From Pseudomonadota bacterium (GTDB taxonomy: Bacteria > Pseudomonadota > Gammaproteobacteria > Burkholderiales > Burkholderiaceae_C), in contig JAKARB010000008.1 of the NCBI GenBank assembly GCA_021819435.1, positions 1 through 64,000 on the forward strand: a DNA stretch of 64,000 bases, written 5' to 3'. Below, in pieces: positions 40,773 to 54,054 of this stretch. The position numbers were made by a program, and so were the translations under genes. Every line of letters starts with the position of its first letter. Positions within the stretch are counted from its first letter, which is position 1. Under the pieces are notes generated by a model. That model was not told the DNA's origin, did not search any database, and was given only the letters and a program-made list of their open reading frames with translations.

Positions 40773-41798
40773 TCATTTCAGGAAGCTGTCGGCATCGATG
40801 TCGCCACCGGCCTTGTCGTCCCAGAACTTGCCCAACGAAGCAATCGGGGTGCGGGTGCCGGTGTTCTGCGTCCACATGCGATCCGAGATGTTCTGGATCT
40901 GGGACTCGGCGATGGCGTCGAGCAGGCGGTAGTCCTTGTTCGGGGTGAAACCCTGCACGCTGGAGAAGCGCTTGATGATCTCGCGCAGGCGGGCGCTGTC
41001 ATCGGTCGATTGCGCTGCCACGGCGGCCATCACATGCGACAGGCGCACGCCCTTGGCTTCGCCGAGCTTCATGCTCGACTCGAACGTGCCCTTGACGTCC
41101 TTGCCTTCAGCTCCACCTGGGATGATGCTCCAGACCACGGCACGAGCGGCTTGCGGAACGCCCCACCACTTGTTGTTGTCCAGGCAACCCATGGCGCGCT
41201 CGACGATGGGAGCGGTGTCGGTGGGCACGCCCACCGATTGCTGGGCGGCGATGTCATTCTGCATGGCCTGCAAGCCTGCGACAGAGCCGAGCAGGTAGAC
41301 CAGTTCGTCGAAGTCGCGCTTGAAGGCGGGGCAGTTGCTGCCGTACTTGAAGAAGTACTTCTGCTCGAGCTTGTCGCGCATGCGGGTGTAGGCGGCGTAC
41401 TGGCGGTGAGCAGCGATGGTGAGGTGGCGCTTCTGTGCGATGCGGGCGTCCAGGGCCTCGTCGGCGCGCTTGTCACGCGAGGCACGCAGGTAGCGCATCT
41501 CATCGGTCATGGCCTGGTTCTCGGAGCACACGCCAGCCGAAGACAGCATGACGGTTTCGATCAGGGACGGGTCACCATAGAAGTTGCGGGCCGCGCCCAC
41601 CAGCGGGGTGTTGACCACCGAGAAGTTGCAGGCCATTTCCACATCGCCCATCTTCAGGGTGGGCGGCGTGAAGCCATCTTCGATGATGGACAGCGTGGTG
41701 CTGCTGACGTTCGATTCGATCAGGGCGCAGCCGCCCATCGTGAGGGCCGTGATGGCCAGGGCGGTGGTGGTCAGCAGGCGGGTGATCCGTGCGGTCAT
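40773..41798 (-). CDS. Lipoprotein of unknown function in the TRAP cassette
   Basis: The 341-aa product starts MTARITRLL, preceded by GGAG, with lipobox TMGGC near residue 23. The mature part is soluble, mostly helical, with several cysteines (for example GVCSEN and GSNCPAF) and short Asp/Lys-rich segments. I do not recognise a family. It faces the same way as the solute-binding protein (205 bases away) and TRAP permease; the gap contains a terminator-like hairpin. A role as an accessory to the transporter is inference from position only. Confidence 0.7.
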   Translation of the reverse strand: MTARITRLLTTTALAITALTMGGCALIESNVSSTTLSIIEDGFTPPTLKMGDVEMACNFSVVNTPLVGAARNFYGDPSLIETVMLSSAGVCSENQAMTDEMRYLRASRDKRADEALDARIAQKRHLTIAAHRQYAAYTRMRDKLEQKYFFKYGSNCPAFKRDFDELVYLLGSVAGLQAMQNDIAAQQSVGVPTDTAPIVERAMGCLDNNKWWGVPQAARAVVWSIIPGGAEGKDVKGTFESSMKLGEAKGVRLSHVMAAVAAQSTDDSARLREIIKRFSSVQGFTPNKDYRLLDAIAESQIQNISDRMWTQNTGTRTPIASLGKFWDDKAGGDIDADSFLK

Positions 41799-42006
41799 CT
41801 GGTGTCTCCAGCAAGATTCGTCGTGATGGCGGCCCGCGTTCGAGGTTGGTGCGCGGACGCATTGCCATGATCTCGCGGGTTGGCGGCAGGTGCCAAAAAA
41901 GTCCTTGGAAATTCTATCTGTGCAACTTGTCTCGGCTGGCCTCGTCCCATCAGGGAAAGCCCCCGATCTCCCTTGGGGTGTGTGGTCGGTGTTTCCATGC
42001 GGGCAC

Positions 42007-42030
42007 AAAAAAGCCCGCATGAGCGGGCTT
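42007..42030 (-). terminator. Terminator after ettA
   Basis: Stem AAGCCCGC (42011-42018) with GCGGGCTT (42023-42030) and loop ATGA, followed on the minus strand by a run of T. It lies 27 bases beyond the ettA stop and ends that transcript. Confidence 0.88.
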
Positions 42031-42056
42031 GATGCGCGGAAGAACCCAGGCGAGGC

Positions 42057-43721
<1,665 letters not shown>

Positions 43722-43723
43722 GG

Positions 43724-43801
43724 TTACAGGGCCTTCCGTGAACAGCGTGAACGGGACACGCGCAACGCGCGCAGGGGTTTCGTCAAAACGTACTGGGCCA
43801 T
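43724..43801 (-). CDS. Candidate leader peptide duplicating the start of EttA
   Basis: An ATG at 43801 opens a 25-residue frame, beginning MAQYV like EttA itself, and ending at a TAA two bases before the EttA ATG. The DNA around the two starts is almost the same: AACGTACTGGGCCATGG occurs at both 43706-43722 and 43786-43802. After five residues the sequences diverge into LTKPLRALRVSRSRCSRKAL, basic and Arg-rich. No strong ribosome binding site precedes it. Coupling of its stop to the EttA start is likely if it is translated. Confidence 0.4.
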   Translation of the reverse strand: MAQYVLTKPLRALRVSRSRCSRKAL

Positions 43802-43874
43802 GGCAGGCTCGCTCGAGGCGAGTGTCTTTCGTCAAACCGTGTAGCTTAAGGCATCCACGGGATTCCACGAATGA

Positions 43875-43898
43875 GAACGCGCCTCGGAAGGCGCGTTC
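43875..43898 (-). terminator. Hairpin after the 63-aa gene
   Basis: Arms GAACGCGCC (43875-43883) and GGCGCGTTC (43890-43898) form 9 bp around a 6-base loop. On the minus strand the following bases are T-poor, so termination is plausible but weaker than at 42007. Confidence 0.5.
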
Positions 43899-43997
43899 GG
43901 GGAAGGGGCTCAGTGGGAACTTGAGCAGCGGGGCCGGAGCCCGCTGGGGGCGGCGGTCGGCGCGACTGGGTGTGGGCGGAGGCCGGGGAAAGCAGGC

Positions 43998-44189
43998 TCA
44001 GGCGCGCAGGCGATTGAGCAGGGCTTCGGTTTCGGCTGCGGCGAAGCGCTGACCGCCTTCGTCGGTCATCTCGGCGAGCTCCAGCAGCGACATCTTCAGG
44101 CGCATCAGGCCATCGCGCAGGCTGAAGAGTGCTTCCTGCATCTCGGTCACCTGGGCAGGGCTGGGCTCGAAATGGTGCTCGCTCGACAT
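43998..44189 (-). CDS. Small acidic protein of unknown function (63 aa)
   Basis: From MSSEHHFEPS, preceded by AGGAG, the product is 63 residues with a helical core (about 18-60, VTEMQEALFSLRDGLMRLK and LLELAEMTDEG). It is likely soluble and coiled. I do not recognise a family. It lies between ettA and the DUF167 gene and appears monocistronic, with a hairpin beyond its stop. Confidence 0.6.
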   Translation of the reverse strand: MSSEHHFEPSPAQVTEMQEALFSLRDGLMRLKMSLLELAEMTDEGGQRFAAAETEALLNRLRA

Positions 44190-44316
44190 GGTACTTCTCC
44201 TGTTGTCGTGGCCTTCCATCGACCACGGTTTGATTCTGGAGATGCCTGGGCGGAGAAGGTAGCGCCTGATTGAGGGGTTCTTGATGCGCTGCGCACACCC
44301 TTGCGGAATGTGGGGC

Positions 44317-44661
44317 TCAGTTTTGCAATGCGGGCAGGGAGGCCAGCCAGTGGCATGCCGCGCTTTCGTCGGTGTCTATCGCCCATTGCTTGCGCCGCGA
44401 TGTCTGCCCGCGCAGCAGTTCAACCTGCGACTGCGGCACGCCCAGTTGCTGGGCCAGCCATTTGCGCAATGCATCGTTGGCCGCTCCGTCCACGGGGGGA
44501 GCGGCCAGCCTCACCCGCAGGGCGCCGTCGTGCCAGCCGGTCACCTCGTTGCGCGGTGCGTTCGGCGAGACACTGATGTCGATGATGACGCGCGTGCGGG
44601 CCTGTTTGCCTTTGCCGGATGTCTCGACGCGAAGGCAGGGCCAGCGACTGGGTTCGCTCAT
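44317..44661 (-). CDS. DUF167/YggU family protein
   Basis: The 114-aa product begins MSEPSRWPCL. The pattern VSPNAPRNEVTGWHDGALRV, VDGAANDALRKWLAQ and QVELLRGQTSRRK is diagnostic of the DUF167 family, whose function is not established. Its length is close to the usual 95-120 residues. The gene comes just after the histone-like gene's terminator in the transcription direction. Confidence 0.85.
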   Translation of the reverse strand: MSEPSRWPCLRVETSGKGKQARTRVIIDISVSPNAPRNEVTGWHDGALRVRLAAPPVDGAANDALRKWLAQQLGVPQSQVELLRGQTSRRKQWAIDTDESAACHWLASLPALQN

Positions 44662-44689
44662 GTGCGGGACGCGGGGTGGGTGATGGTGC

Positions 44690-44716
44690 AAAAAAAAGCC
44701 CGGCCGAAGCCGGGCT
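44690..44716 (-). terminator. Terminator after the histone H1-like gene
   Basis: Stem AGCCCGGC (44697-44704) with GCCGGGCT (44709-44716) closes on a TTCG tetraloop on the minus strand and is followed by eight T. It lies about 45 bases past the histone gene stop. Confidence 0.9.
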
Positions 44717-44760
44717 CTCATCGGACAAGGCTCCCAGATTCATCTGGGAGCCACCCTTCA

Positions 44761-45240
44761 TCAGGGCTTGTTGCCGGTGGGGAAAGGCCAAGCGGCTTGA
44801 GGGCTCAGCGTGGTCTTGGCAGCAGGCGCTGCAGCGGCCTTTTTCGCAGGGGCAGGCTTGGCGGCAGGCTTCTTGGCAGCAGCCTTCTTGGCTGCCGGCT
44901 TTGCAGCAGGCTTGGCGGCTGCCTTTTTGGGCGCTGCGGCCTTCTTGACGGCTGCCTTCTTCACTGCGGCCTTCTTGGGGGCGGCTGCCTTTTTGGGCGC
45001 TGCGGCCTTCTTCACTGCGGCCTTTTTTGCTGCCGGCTTCTTGGCGGCTGCCTTCTTGACCGCTGCCTTCTTCACTGCAGCCTTCTTGACCGCGACCTTC
45101 TTGGCGGGTGCGGCCTTCTTCACTGCAGCCTTCTTGGCGGGGGCCTTCTTCACAGCGGCCTTCTTGGCGGGGGCCTTTTTCACAGCGGCCTTCTTGGGGG
45201 CGGCAGCCTTCTTGGTTGCCACTTTCTTCGCAGTTGCCAT
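44761..45240 (-). CDS. Histone H1-like, lysine/alanine repeat protein
   Basis: The 159-aa protein starts MATAKKVATKKAAAPKKAAV after an AAGGAG ribosome binding site. It is almost entirely KKAA/KKAP-type repeats, like the C-terminal tails of eukaryotic histone H1 and of bacterial HctB/AlgP-type proteins. It should bind DNA non-specifically and compact the nucleoid. It is highly basic. The repeated coding region (44838-45220) is prone to length variation. A terminator at 44690 ends the unit. Confidence 0.87.
   Translation of the reverse strand: MATAKKVATKKAAAPKKAAVKKAPAKKAAVKKAPAKKAAVKKAAPAKKVAVKKAAVKKAAVKKAAAKKPAAKKAAVKKAAAPKKAAAPKKAAVKKAAVKKAAAPKKAAAKPAAKPAAKKAAAKKPAAKPAPAKKAAAAPAAKTTLSPQAAWPFPTGNKP
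44838..45220 (-). repeat. Degenerate coding repeat for Lys-Ala motifs
   Basis: The coding strand repeats AAGAAGGC(A/C)GC units, with variations of 9-24 bases (KKA, KKAAVKKA, AKKAP). The plus strand shows the mirror GCCTTCTT series. This is a source of slippage and polymorphism. Confidence 0.75.
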
Positions 45241-45402
45241 ACGTATCTCCTTGATCAAGTTGCAAAGAGCACTGGGCCGCAGGAGTGCGGCTCAGGCATC
45301 CATCACCCGACGCCCCCTAGGATCTGGACGCGGTGTGATGAACGGGGTACGCCGGGTCGGCTTGCCCTTGGACTTTCGTCTGCTCTTTGCGGCAGATCGA
45401 GG

Positions 45403-46587
45403 TCAGTCCCAGGACAGTGCGCCTCCCGACTGGTATTCGATGACGCGGGTTTCGAAGAAGTTGCGTTCCTTCTTCAGGTCGATCATTTCGCTCATCCAGG
45501 GGAAGGGGTTCTCTTCGTTGGGGAAGAGCTCCTCCAGTCCGATCTGGGTGGCACGGCGGTTGGCGATGTAGCGCAGGTATCCCTTGAACATCGATGCGTT
45601 GAGGCCAAGCACGCCGCGGGGCATGGTGTCTTCAGCGTAGCGATATTCGAGTTCGACTGCCTTGAGGAAAAGCGCCTTGATTTCGGCCTTGAATTCGGCC
45701 GTCCACAGGTGCGGGTTCTCGAGTTTGAGCTGGTTGATGAGGTCGATGCCGAAATTGCAGTGCATCGACTCGTCGCGCAAGATGTATTGGTACTGCTCGG
45801 CTGCGCCGGTCATCTTGTTCTGGCGACCGAGTGCCAGGATCTGCGTGAAGCCGACGTAGAAGAACAGGCCTTCCATCAGGCAGGCGAAGACAATCAGCGA
45901 CTTCAGCAGCGTCTGGTCGTTCTCGGTGGTGCCGGTCTTGAAGTTCGGGTCCATGATCGCGTCGATGAACGGGATCAGGAACTCGTCCTTGTCGCGGATG
46001 GAGCTGACTTCGTTGTAAGCGTTGAAGATCTCGCCTTCGTCCAGGCCCAGGCTTTCAACGATGTATTGATAGGCGTGGGTGTGGATGGCTTCTTCGAAAG
46101 CCTGGCGCAGCAGGAACTGGCGGCACTCGGGCGCCGTGATGTGGCGGTAGGTGCCCAGCGTGATGTTGTTGGCGGCCAGCGAGTCGGCGGTCACGAAGAA
46201 GCCGAGGTTGCGCTTGATGATGCGGCGCTCGTCTTCGCTCAGGCCGTTGGGATCTTTCCAGAGGGCGATGTCGCGAGACATGTTGACCTCTTGGGGCATC
46301 CAGTGGTTGGCGCAGGTGGCGAGGTACTTTTCCCAGGCCCACTTGTACTTGAACGGCACCAACTGGTTCACGTCGGTCTGGCCGTTGATGATGCGCTTGT
46401 CGGCGACGTTGACGCGGCGTGTGGTGCCGGCAGCCGACGCGGTGGATGCGCTGGTGGCCTGGGTCACGCTGTTCATCGAAGAAGCGAGAGGCGACGAGGC
46501 CATGTCCCGTGCTGCGCCGGAGGCGTTCGACACGGAAGCAGGAGACTTGGAGGAGGAGTTGGACGAATCGTCTTCCCAGACCAGCAT
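45403..46587 (-). CDS. nrdB: Ribonucleotide reductase class Ia, beta subunit
   Basis: The 394-aa product (from [10 protein letters not shown], preceded by AGGAAG) holds the diiron-tyrosyl radical. Metal and radical residues are visible: EEAIHTHAY fits EExxH with the radical Tyr, and the second half has DESMHCNFG. The N-terminal 55 residues are rich in Ser/Ala and beyond the family core. It lies 216 bases downstream of nrdA in transcription direction. No NrdR box was seen in that gap. Confidence 0.95.
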   Translation of the reverse strand: MLVWEDDSSNSSSKSPASVSNASGAARDMASSPLASSMNSVTQATSASTASAAGTTRRVNVADKRIINGQTDVNQLVPFKYKWAWEKYLATCANHWMPQEVNMSRDIALWKDPNGLSEDERRIIKRNLGFFVTADSLAANNITLGTYRHITAPECRQFLLRQAFEEAIHTHAYQYIVESLGLDEGEIFNAYNEVSSIRDKDEFLIPFIDAIMDPNFKTGTTENDQTLLKSLIVFACLMEGLFFYVGFTQILALGRQNKMTGAAEQYQYILRDESMHCNFGIDLINQLKLENPHLWTAEFKAEIKALFLKAVELEYRYAEDTMPRGVLGLNASMFKGYLRYIANRRATQIGLEELFPNEENPFPWMSEMIDLKKERNFFETRVIEYQSGGALSWD

Positions 46588-46803
46588 GGTTGACTTCCTA
46601 TGGGATCGGATTATGGAAGGGTGTTGTGAAAAACACCAAGCACTTCTTGACATCGACGCGTCATGTGACCTCATGTTTGTTGCGGGTTCGCATCGAATGA
46701 GGTCCATCTCGTGATGTCGCAAGCAAGGGGCATCCCTCATGTCATCGCCTTGAAGGGCCGATGACATGGGGCTTTGCGGCCCCATCCCTCTGTCATGACG
46801 GCA

Positions 46804-49716
<2,913 letters not shown>

Positions 49717-49817
49717 GGAATTCCCTTCGGTGGGCACAGGGCCGAAGCCCCTGGTGATGGGGTTGTCGGACCTGAAGATGGGAGGCGCCACGGGGTGTCC
49801 GGGCGCCGACTGCTGGA

Positions 49818-49864
49818 ACACTAGATCTGGTGTCTGGTGTGTTTTTGAGCACTACCTGTAGTGT
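49818..49864 (-). promoter_or_regulatory. Two NrdR boxes in the nrdA promoter
   Basis: Box 1 is ACACTAGATCTGGTGT (49818-49833) and box 2 is GCACTACCTGTAGTGT (49849-49864). Both match the palindromic NrdR pattern. Their centres are 31 bases apart, the spacing expected for cooperative NrdR binding. A TATAGT -10 candidate lies at 49874-49879 just upstream, so bound NrdR would cover the start region and repress nrdA when dATP is high. Confidence 0.85.
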
Positions 49865-49934
49865 TCGGAGTCGACTATAACGCCTTTTTGCCGGTGCGAA
49901 TCAGGGTGTGGTCAAAACTGGGGAAAGCGCTGAT

Positions 49935-50567
49935 TCAGCTCAGATTTCGTGGCAGTGCGAGTGGTGGCAAAAGCGCTTCGGTCCAGCCTGTGAGAGAGGC
50001 CAGCAGGGGCCAGTCGAAAGCTCGCCCTGGGTCCTCTTTGCGGCCTGGCGCCACGTGTTCGTGGCCCACGGCGTGGCGGATCGGCCATGTGGCCCGCAGG
50101 TCTAGAAGCAGGCGCGCGAGGGTGGCGTACTGAGCCTGTTCAAAGGGGTGGTGTTCGAGTCCTTCGAGTTCGATGCCGACACTGTGGTCATTGCAGTTGT
50201 CGCGGCCCTGCCACGAGGATTTGCCCGCATGCCATGCGCGGTCTTCGACGGAGACGAATTGCAGCAGTTCCCCGTCTCGGCGGATGAAAAAATGAGATGA
50301 GACTTCGAGGCCCCGGATCTGCTCGAAGTAAGGGTGGGCATCCCAGTCAAGGGTGTTGGTGAAGAGTCGCTCGACCTCGTCCCCGCCATAAACGCCAGGC
50401 GGCAGACTGATCGAATGAACGATGGCCAAGTCGATGTTGGTGCCAGTTGGGCGAGGCCCGAAATTGGGTGACGGCAAGTGGCGTGCCCGGCGGAGCCAGC
50501 CTTGATGCCAGACGGGGTCTGACATGGCGGGCTGGGCAGGTGCGGGAGGACTTGAATGGCGCTTCAT
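49935..50567 (-). CDS. ampD: 1,6-anhydro-N-acetylmuramyl-L-alanine amidase
   Basis: The 210-aa cytoplasmic enzyme recycles peptidoglycan by cutting anhydro-muropeptides. Zinc-site residues fit: AIVHSISLPPG near the start, WHAGKSSW and HEHVAPGRKEDPGRAFDW near the end. It lies nine bases after the pilR stop in transcription direction. A shorter start at MSDPVWHQ (50525) is possible. AmpD also limits AmpR-dependent beta-lactamase induction in other bacteria; no ampR/ampC is here. Confidence 0.93.
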   Translation of the reverse strand: MKRHSSPPAPAQPAMSDPVWHQGWLRRARHLPSPNFGPRPTGTNIDLAIVHSISLPPGVYGGDEVERLFTNTLDWDAHPYFEQIRGLEVSSHFFIRRDGELLQFVSVEDRAWHAGKSSWQGRDNCNDHSVGIELEGLEHHPFEQAQYATLARLLLDLRATWPIRHAVGHEHVAPGRKEDPGRAFDWPLLASLTGWTEALLPPLALPRNLS

Positions 50568-50576
50568 CGCCTTCGC

Positions 50577-52145
50577 TCACTCGCCCTCGGCTTCGGGGTC
50601 GAAGCGCTCGCCGAGCAGCACGCCCTGGTCGGTCACCTGCACGCCCAGACGGGCCATGCGATAGCGCATCTGGCGCAGCGAAAGGCCGAGGCTGGCGCCC
50701 GCAGCGGTGCGGTTGAGCCGGTGTTTTTCGAGGGCCTGCACGAGGATCTGGCGCTCGACTTGATCGAGGTGGGTGGCCAGGTCGCTGGGCAAGGGGCGCG
50801 CGGCGGCGCTGGTGTCGACTGCAGTGGTGGCATCAAGGCCATCGTGCGAGGCCGGTGTGGCCTCAGGGGATTGCGGGTGGAGCGGGTGGCGCTGGTGGGT
50901 AGGCGATGATGGCGATGTTGGCGATAGGCCGAGGTCATCCGGCTCCAGCGTGGCCACGTTGCTCAGCGCCACGGCGCGATGCAGCATGTTCTCCAGCTCG
51001 CGCACGTTGCCCGGGAAAGGATGGGCCCACAGGGCTGCCATCGCATCGGTACTGAGCTTGGGGGCGGTGGCAAGGTTTGACTCTTGGCCAATGCGGTCAA
51101 GGATGCGCTGGCACAGGATGGGCAGGTCTTCCAGGCGCTCGCGCAGCGGCGGCAGCGCAATGCGGATGACGTTGAGTCGGTAGAAGAGGTCTTGCCGGAA
51201 GCGCTGGGTCTGCACTTCCTGGGCGAGGTCCTTGTGCGAGGCACTGATGATGCGCACGTCCACCGGCAACTCCTGCGTGGCGCCGACGGGGCGCACGGCG
51301 CGTTCTTGGATGGCGCGCAGCAGTTTGGACTGCATGGCAAGCGGCAGGTCGCCGATCTCATCGAGGAAGAGGGTGCCGCCATGCGCGGCCTGGAAGAAGC
51401 CTGTGCGGTCTTCGGTGGCGCCGGTGAAAGCGCCTTTGCGGAAGCCAAAGAACTCGGCCTCCAGCAGTTGTTCGGGGATGGCGCCGCAGTTGACGGCGAT
51501 GAAGGGCGCCGCGCAGCGGCTGCTGCAATCGTGGATGGCGCGGGCGACCAGTTCTTTGCCCGTGCCCGATTCGCCCCACAACAGCACGGGCGCCATGCTG
51601 CGCGCCACCTTGTCGACGAGCACACGCACTTGTTGCATGGCCGTGCTGTGGCCAGCGAGGCGAGCCAGTGCCGTGGTCGGGGCGGCTACCTGAGGGCGGG
51701 CAGGGGCCTGTGCGAGATGGTTTGCTCGCTCGCTCGCGTGGTCGACTGAAGGGGCGTTGGTGGCGTCGGCGCTGGCCTGCAGGGCCGACGCCACCACACT
51801 GCGGAACTGCTTGAGATCGACCGGCTTGGTGAGGTAGTCGTACGCGCCAGCCTTGAGGGCGCTCACGGCGTTCTCGGCGGATCCGTAGGCGGTGATGACG
51901 ATGCTTTTCTCGGGTCGGCCCGCCGCGTCGAGCCGGCGGATGAGGTCGAGGCCTTCGCCATCGGGCAGGCGCATGTCGGTGATGACGGCGCTGAAGGCTT
52001 GTTCGCTGAGCATTTGCCATGCGTCTTCGACGCAGCCAGCGGTCTCGATGTGGTAGCCCTCGCGCAGAAGCGTGAGCTCATAGAGTGTGCGCAGGTCGGG
52101 CTCGTCGTCGACGACCAGCAGGCGGTGGCGGGTTGGGGCGCTCAT
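50577..52145 (-). CDS. pilR: Sigma-54-dependent response regulator, PilR type
   Basis: The 522-aa product has a receiver (1-125, Asp57 in VITDMRLPDG), an AAA+ domain (about 165-400) with GESGTGKELVARAIH and the sigma-54-contacting GAFTGA, and a Fis-type HTH (about 455-500, TAAGASLGLSLRQMRYRM). It lies just downstream of pilS, its cognate kinase, and controls type IV pilus genes in relatives. No pil structural genes are in the window. Function by family and context rather than direct data. Confidence 0.9.
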   Translation of the reverse strand: MSAPTRHRLLVVDDEPDLRTLYELTLLREGYHIETAGCVEDAWQMLSEQAFSAVITDMRLPDGEGLDLIRRLDAAGRPEKSIVITAYGSAENAVSALKAGAYDYLTKPVDLKQFRSVVASALQASADATNAPSVDHASERANHLAQAPARPQVAAPTTALARLAGHSTAMQQVRVLVDKVARSMAPVLLWGESGTGKELVARAIHDCSSRCAAPFIAVNCGAIPEQLLEAEFFGFRKGAFTGATEDRTGFFQAAHGGTLFLDEIGDLPLAMQSKLLRAIQERAVRPVGATQELPVDVRIISASHKDLAQEVQTQRFRQDLFYRLNVIRIALPPLRERLEDLPILCQRILDRIGQESNLATAPKLSTDAMAALWAHPFPGNVRELENMLHRAVALSNVATLEPDDLGLSPTSPSSPTHQRHPLHPQSPEATPASHDGLDATTAVDTSAAARPLPSDLATHLDQVERQILVQALEKHRLNRTAAGASLGLSLRQMRYRMARLGVQVTDQGVLLGERFDPEAEGE

Positions 52146-52191
52146 GCTAGGCAGTTCGCGAGGAGGGTCGCGGGGCGGGTTGCAAGAAAGA

Positions 52192-54039
52192 TCATGCAGG
52201 CAAGGTGGGGGGCGCTGGCGAGTCGACCGGCATCGTGATGAAGAACTCGTTGCGGTGTCGCACGGTGGGCGGGTGCTGGCGGTAGTCGATGCTCGCGCTG
52301 TGCCGCTCACACAATTCTCGGGAAATGTACAGGCCCAGTCCAGTGCCCCGGCTGCTGGTCGAGAAGAAGGGTTCAAACAACGCGCGCTCGGTGTCGGGCT
52401 GGATGGGGTCGCCATCGTTGGCCACTGACAGCATGAGCATGCCTTCTTGGGTGACCGCAGGCAACCAGCGCAAGCTCAGCAGGATGGCACCCGGCTCACC
52501 ACTGTTGTAGCGCAAGGCGTTGTCGAGCAGGTTGACCAGCACGCGCTGCAGGTGTTCTGGCTCGAAGCGCACGCGCGGTGCCACCTGGCCGGGAGTGGGC
52601 TGGCAGCCGCTGAAATCCGTTTCGAGGAGGCCTTCTTCGCCGCCACTGACCCGATGGGTGGCGCGCCATTCATTGCAGATCGCCATCACCGTTTCGACGG
52701 GGTCGATGGCGGGGGCCGGCGGGCGCACCCCGGGCGCAACGGTCAGGATGTCATCGACGATGTGCTTGAGGCGGTCAACGTTGGCACCGATCATCTGCGT
52801 GAGCTTCTGCTGGGCAGGTTGATGGACATCTTCGGCCAGCAATGCGTTGGCCTGGGCGATGGCGGCCAGCGGGTTGCGGATCTCGTGCGCGATGCCGGCC
52901 GACATGCGGCCCATCGAAGCGAGCTTGTCCTGGCGCTGCCGGGCGCGCACGGTGCGCAGGTCTTCGAGCAGCATCACGCACATGTCTTCACGGGGGGCAT
53001 CGGGCTGGCGCAGTGCAGGGCTGAGGGTGAAGCGCACCCGCAGCCGCAATTCGCGCTGCGAGTGGTCGTCGAAGCGCAGCCGCACCTCCTGCCCACCTTC
53101 CGCCTGCAAGGGCTGGCTCAGGGCGCGTTCCACGGCCTCGACGAGGGGCAGCCAAGCCGGCACGCCGCGCAGTTGAAAGGGCGCTGTTGACGCGATGCCG
53201 TGCGCTGAAAGCAGGCGGCGCGCGGCCGGGTTGGCTGTGCGCACGCGGCCCCGGCGGTCGACCACCATCACGCCTTCGGCCATCTCTTCGAGCACCAGCC
53301 GGTTGAGCTCGGCCTGTTGCCGCGCCAGCTCCAGGCTGCCCCGGGCGCTGCGTTCTTCGCGGGCGAGCCGGGTGGCCAGCTCGTTGGACAAGATCGCGAT
53401 GGCGAACAGCCCGATGCCGGTAAGGCCGGCCTGGGTCATCAACTGGGTGAGCTGGACCTGGCCTTCCACACTTTGCAAGGCCGCAGCACCCAGCAGGTTG
53501 AGTGTGGCCACCGCCGCCGTGCCCAAGGCCATGATGCGTGGCATCAGCACGCCGGCCATCAGCGCGGGCAGGACAAGCAGGGCTTGCGAATTGACGGATG
53601 AACCGGTCAGGTAGTGCAGGGCCGAGAAGAAAATGAGGTCGACGCCGATGCTGCCAAGCGCCTGGCGAGGGCGCAGCGTGGCCTGCAAGGCTGCTGCGGG
53701 ACGCCGCTGGCTGGGCCACCACCAAGCCATGCAAGCCAAGGCGGCGTAACACAGCGTCATCAGCTTCACCCAGTCTGGCGCTTCCGTGCCTGCGATGTGC
53801 AGCACACCGATGAGCGCCAGCAGGGTCAGGGCCAGGATCGCGCGGGCGTTGAGGAAGGCCCGGTAAATCCGGAAGAAGTAAGGCGCGGCTGCGGGCTCCT
53901 CGCTCGGCCGAGCAGATGTCGCCCGGCGTCGGCGACCGGAAACCTCCTGGATCAGGCTGCTGTCGCCCTTGTCTGGTGGACCGAACCAGGAGTTCTGTGG
54001 CGCCGCATCGGCCTGTGCTTTCGGAGGCATGTGAGCCAT
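52192..54039 (-). CDS. pilS: Sensor histidine kinase, PilS type
   Basis: The 615-aa product has six membrane helices (about 60-220), a PAS-like stretch (about 250-360), HisKA with His in GIAHEIRNPLAAIAQA, and HATPase with VNLLDNALRYNSG and GTGLGLYIS. The gap to the pilR start is 46 bases. The N-terminus carries an extra 50-residue cytoplasmic stretch rich in Arg and Ser. In relatives PilS responds to pilin level in the membrane. Confidence 0.9.
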   Translation of the reverse strand: MAHMPPKAQADAAPQNSWFGPPDKGDSSLIQEVSGRRRRATSARPSEEPAAAPYFFRIYRAFLNARAILALTLLALIGVLHIAGTEAPDWVKLMTLCYAALACMAWWWPSQRRPAAALQATLRPRQALGSIGVDLIFFSALHYLTGSSVNSQALLVLPALMAGVLMPRIMALGTAAVATLNLLGAAALQSVEGQVQLTQLMTQAGLTGIGLFAIAILSNELATRLAREERSARGSLELARQQAELNRLVLEEMAEGVMVVDRRGRVRTANPAARRLLSAHGIASTAPFQLRGVPAWLPLVEAVERALSQPLQAEGGQEVRLRFDDHSQRELRLRVRFTLSPALRQPDAPREDMCVMLLEDLRTVRARQRQDKLASMGRMSAGIAHEIRNPLAAIAQANALLAEDVHQPAQQKLTQMIGANVDRLKHIVDDILTVAPGVRPPAPAIDPVETVMAICNEWRATHRVSGGEEGLLETDFSGCQPTPGQVAPRVRFEPEHLQRVLVNLLDNALRYNSGEPGAILLSLRWLPAVTQEGMLMLSVANDGDPIQPDTERALFEPFFSTSSRGTGLGLYISRELCERHSASIDYRQHPPTVRHRNEFFITMPVDSPAPPTLPA

Positions 54040-54054
54040 GGCTGAACGATGCGC

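Noticed and set aside
44281-46593. Plus-strand frame of 770 codons opposite the histone and nrdB genes
   Set aside because: It contains Leu/Gly/Cys repeats that are the mirror image of the Lys-Ala repeat gene; no start signal.
46764-46783. Hairpin between nrdA and nrdB (ATGGGGC/GCCCCAT)
   Set aside because: No T-run on either strand, so not called a terminator; may be incidental in GC-rich DNA.
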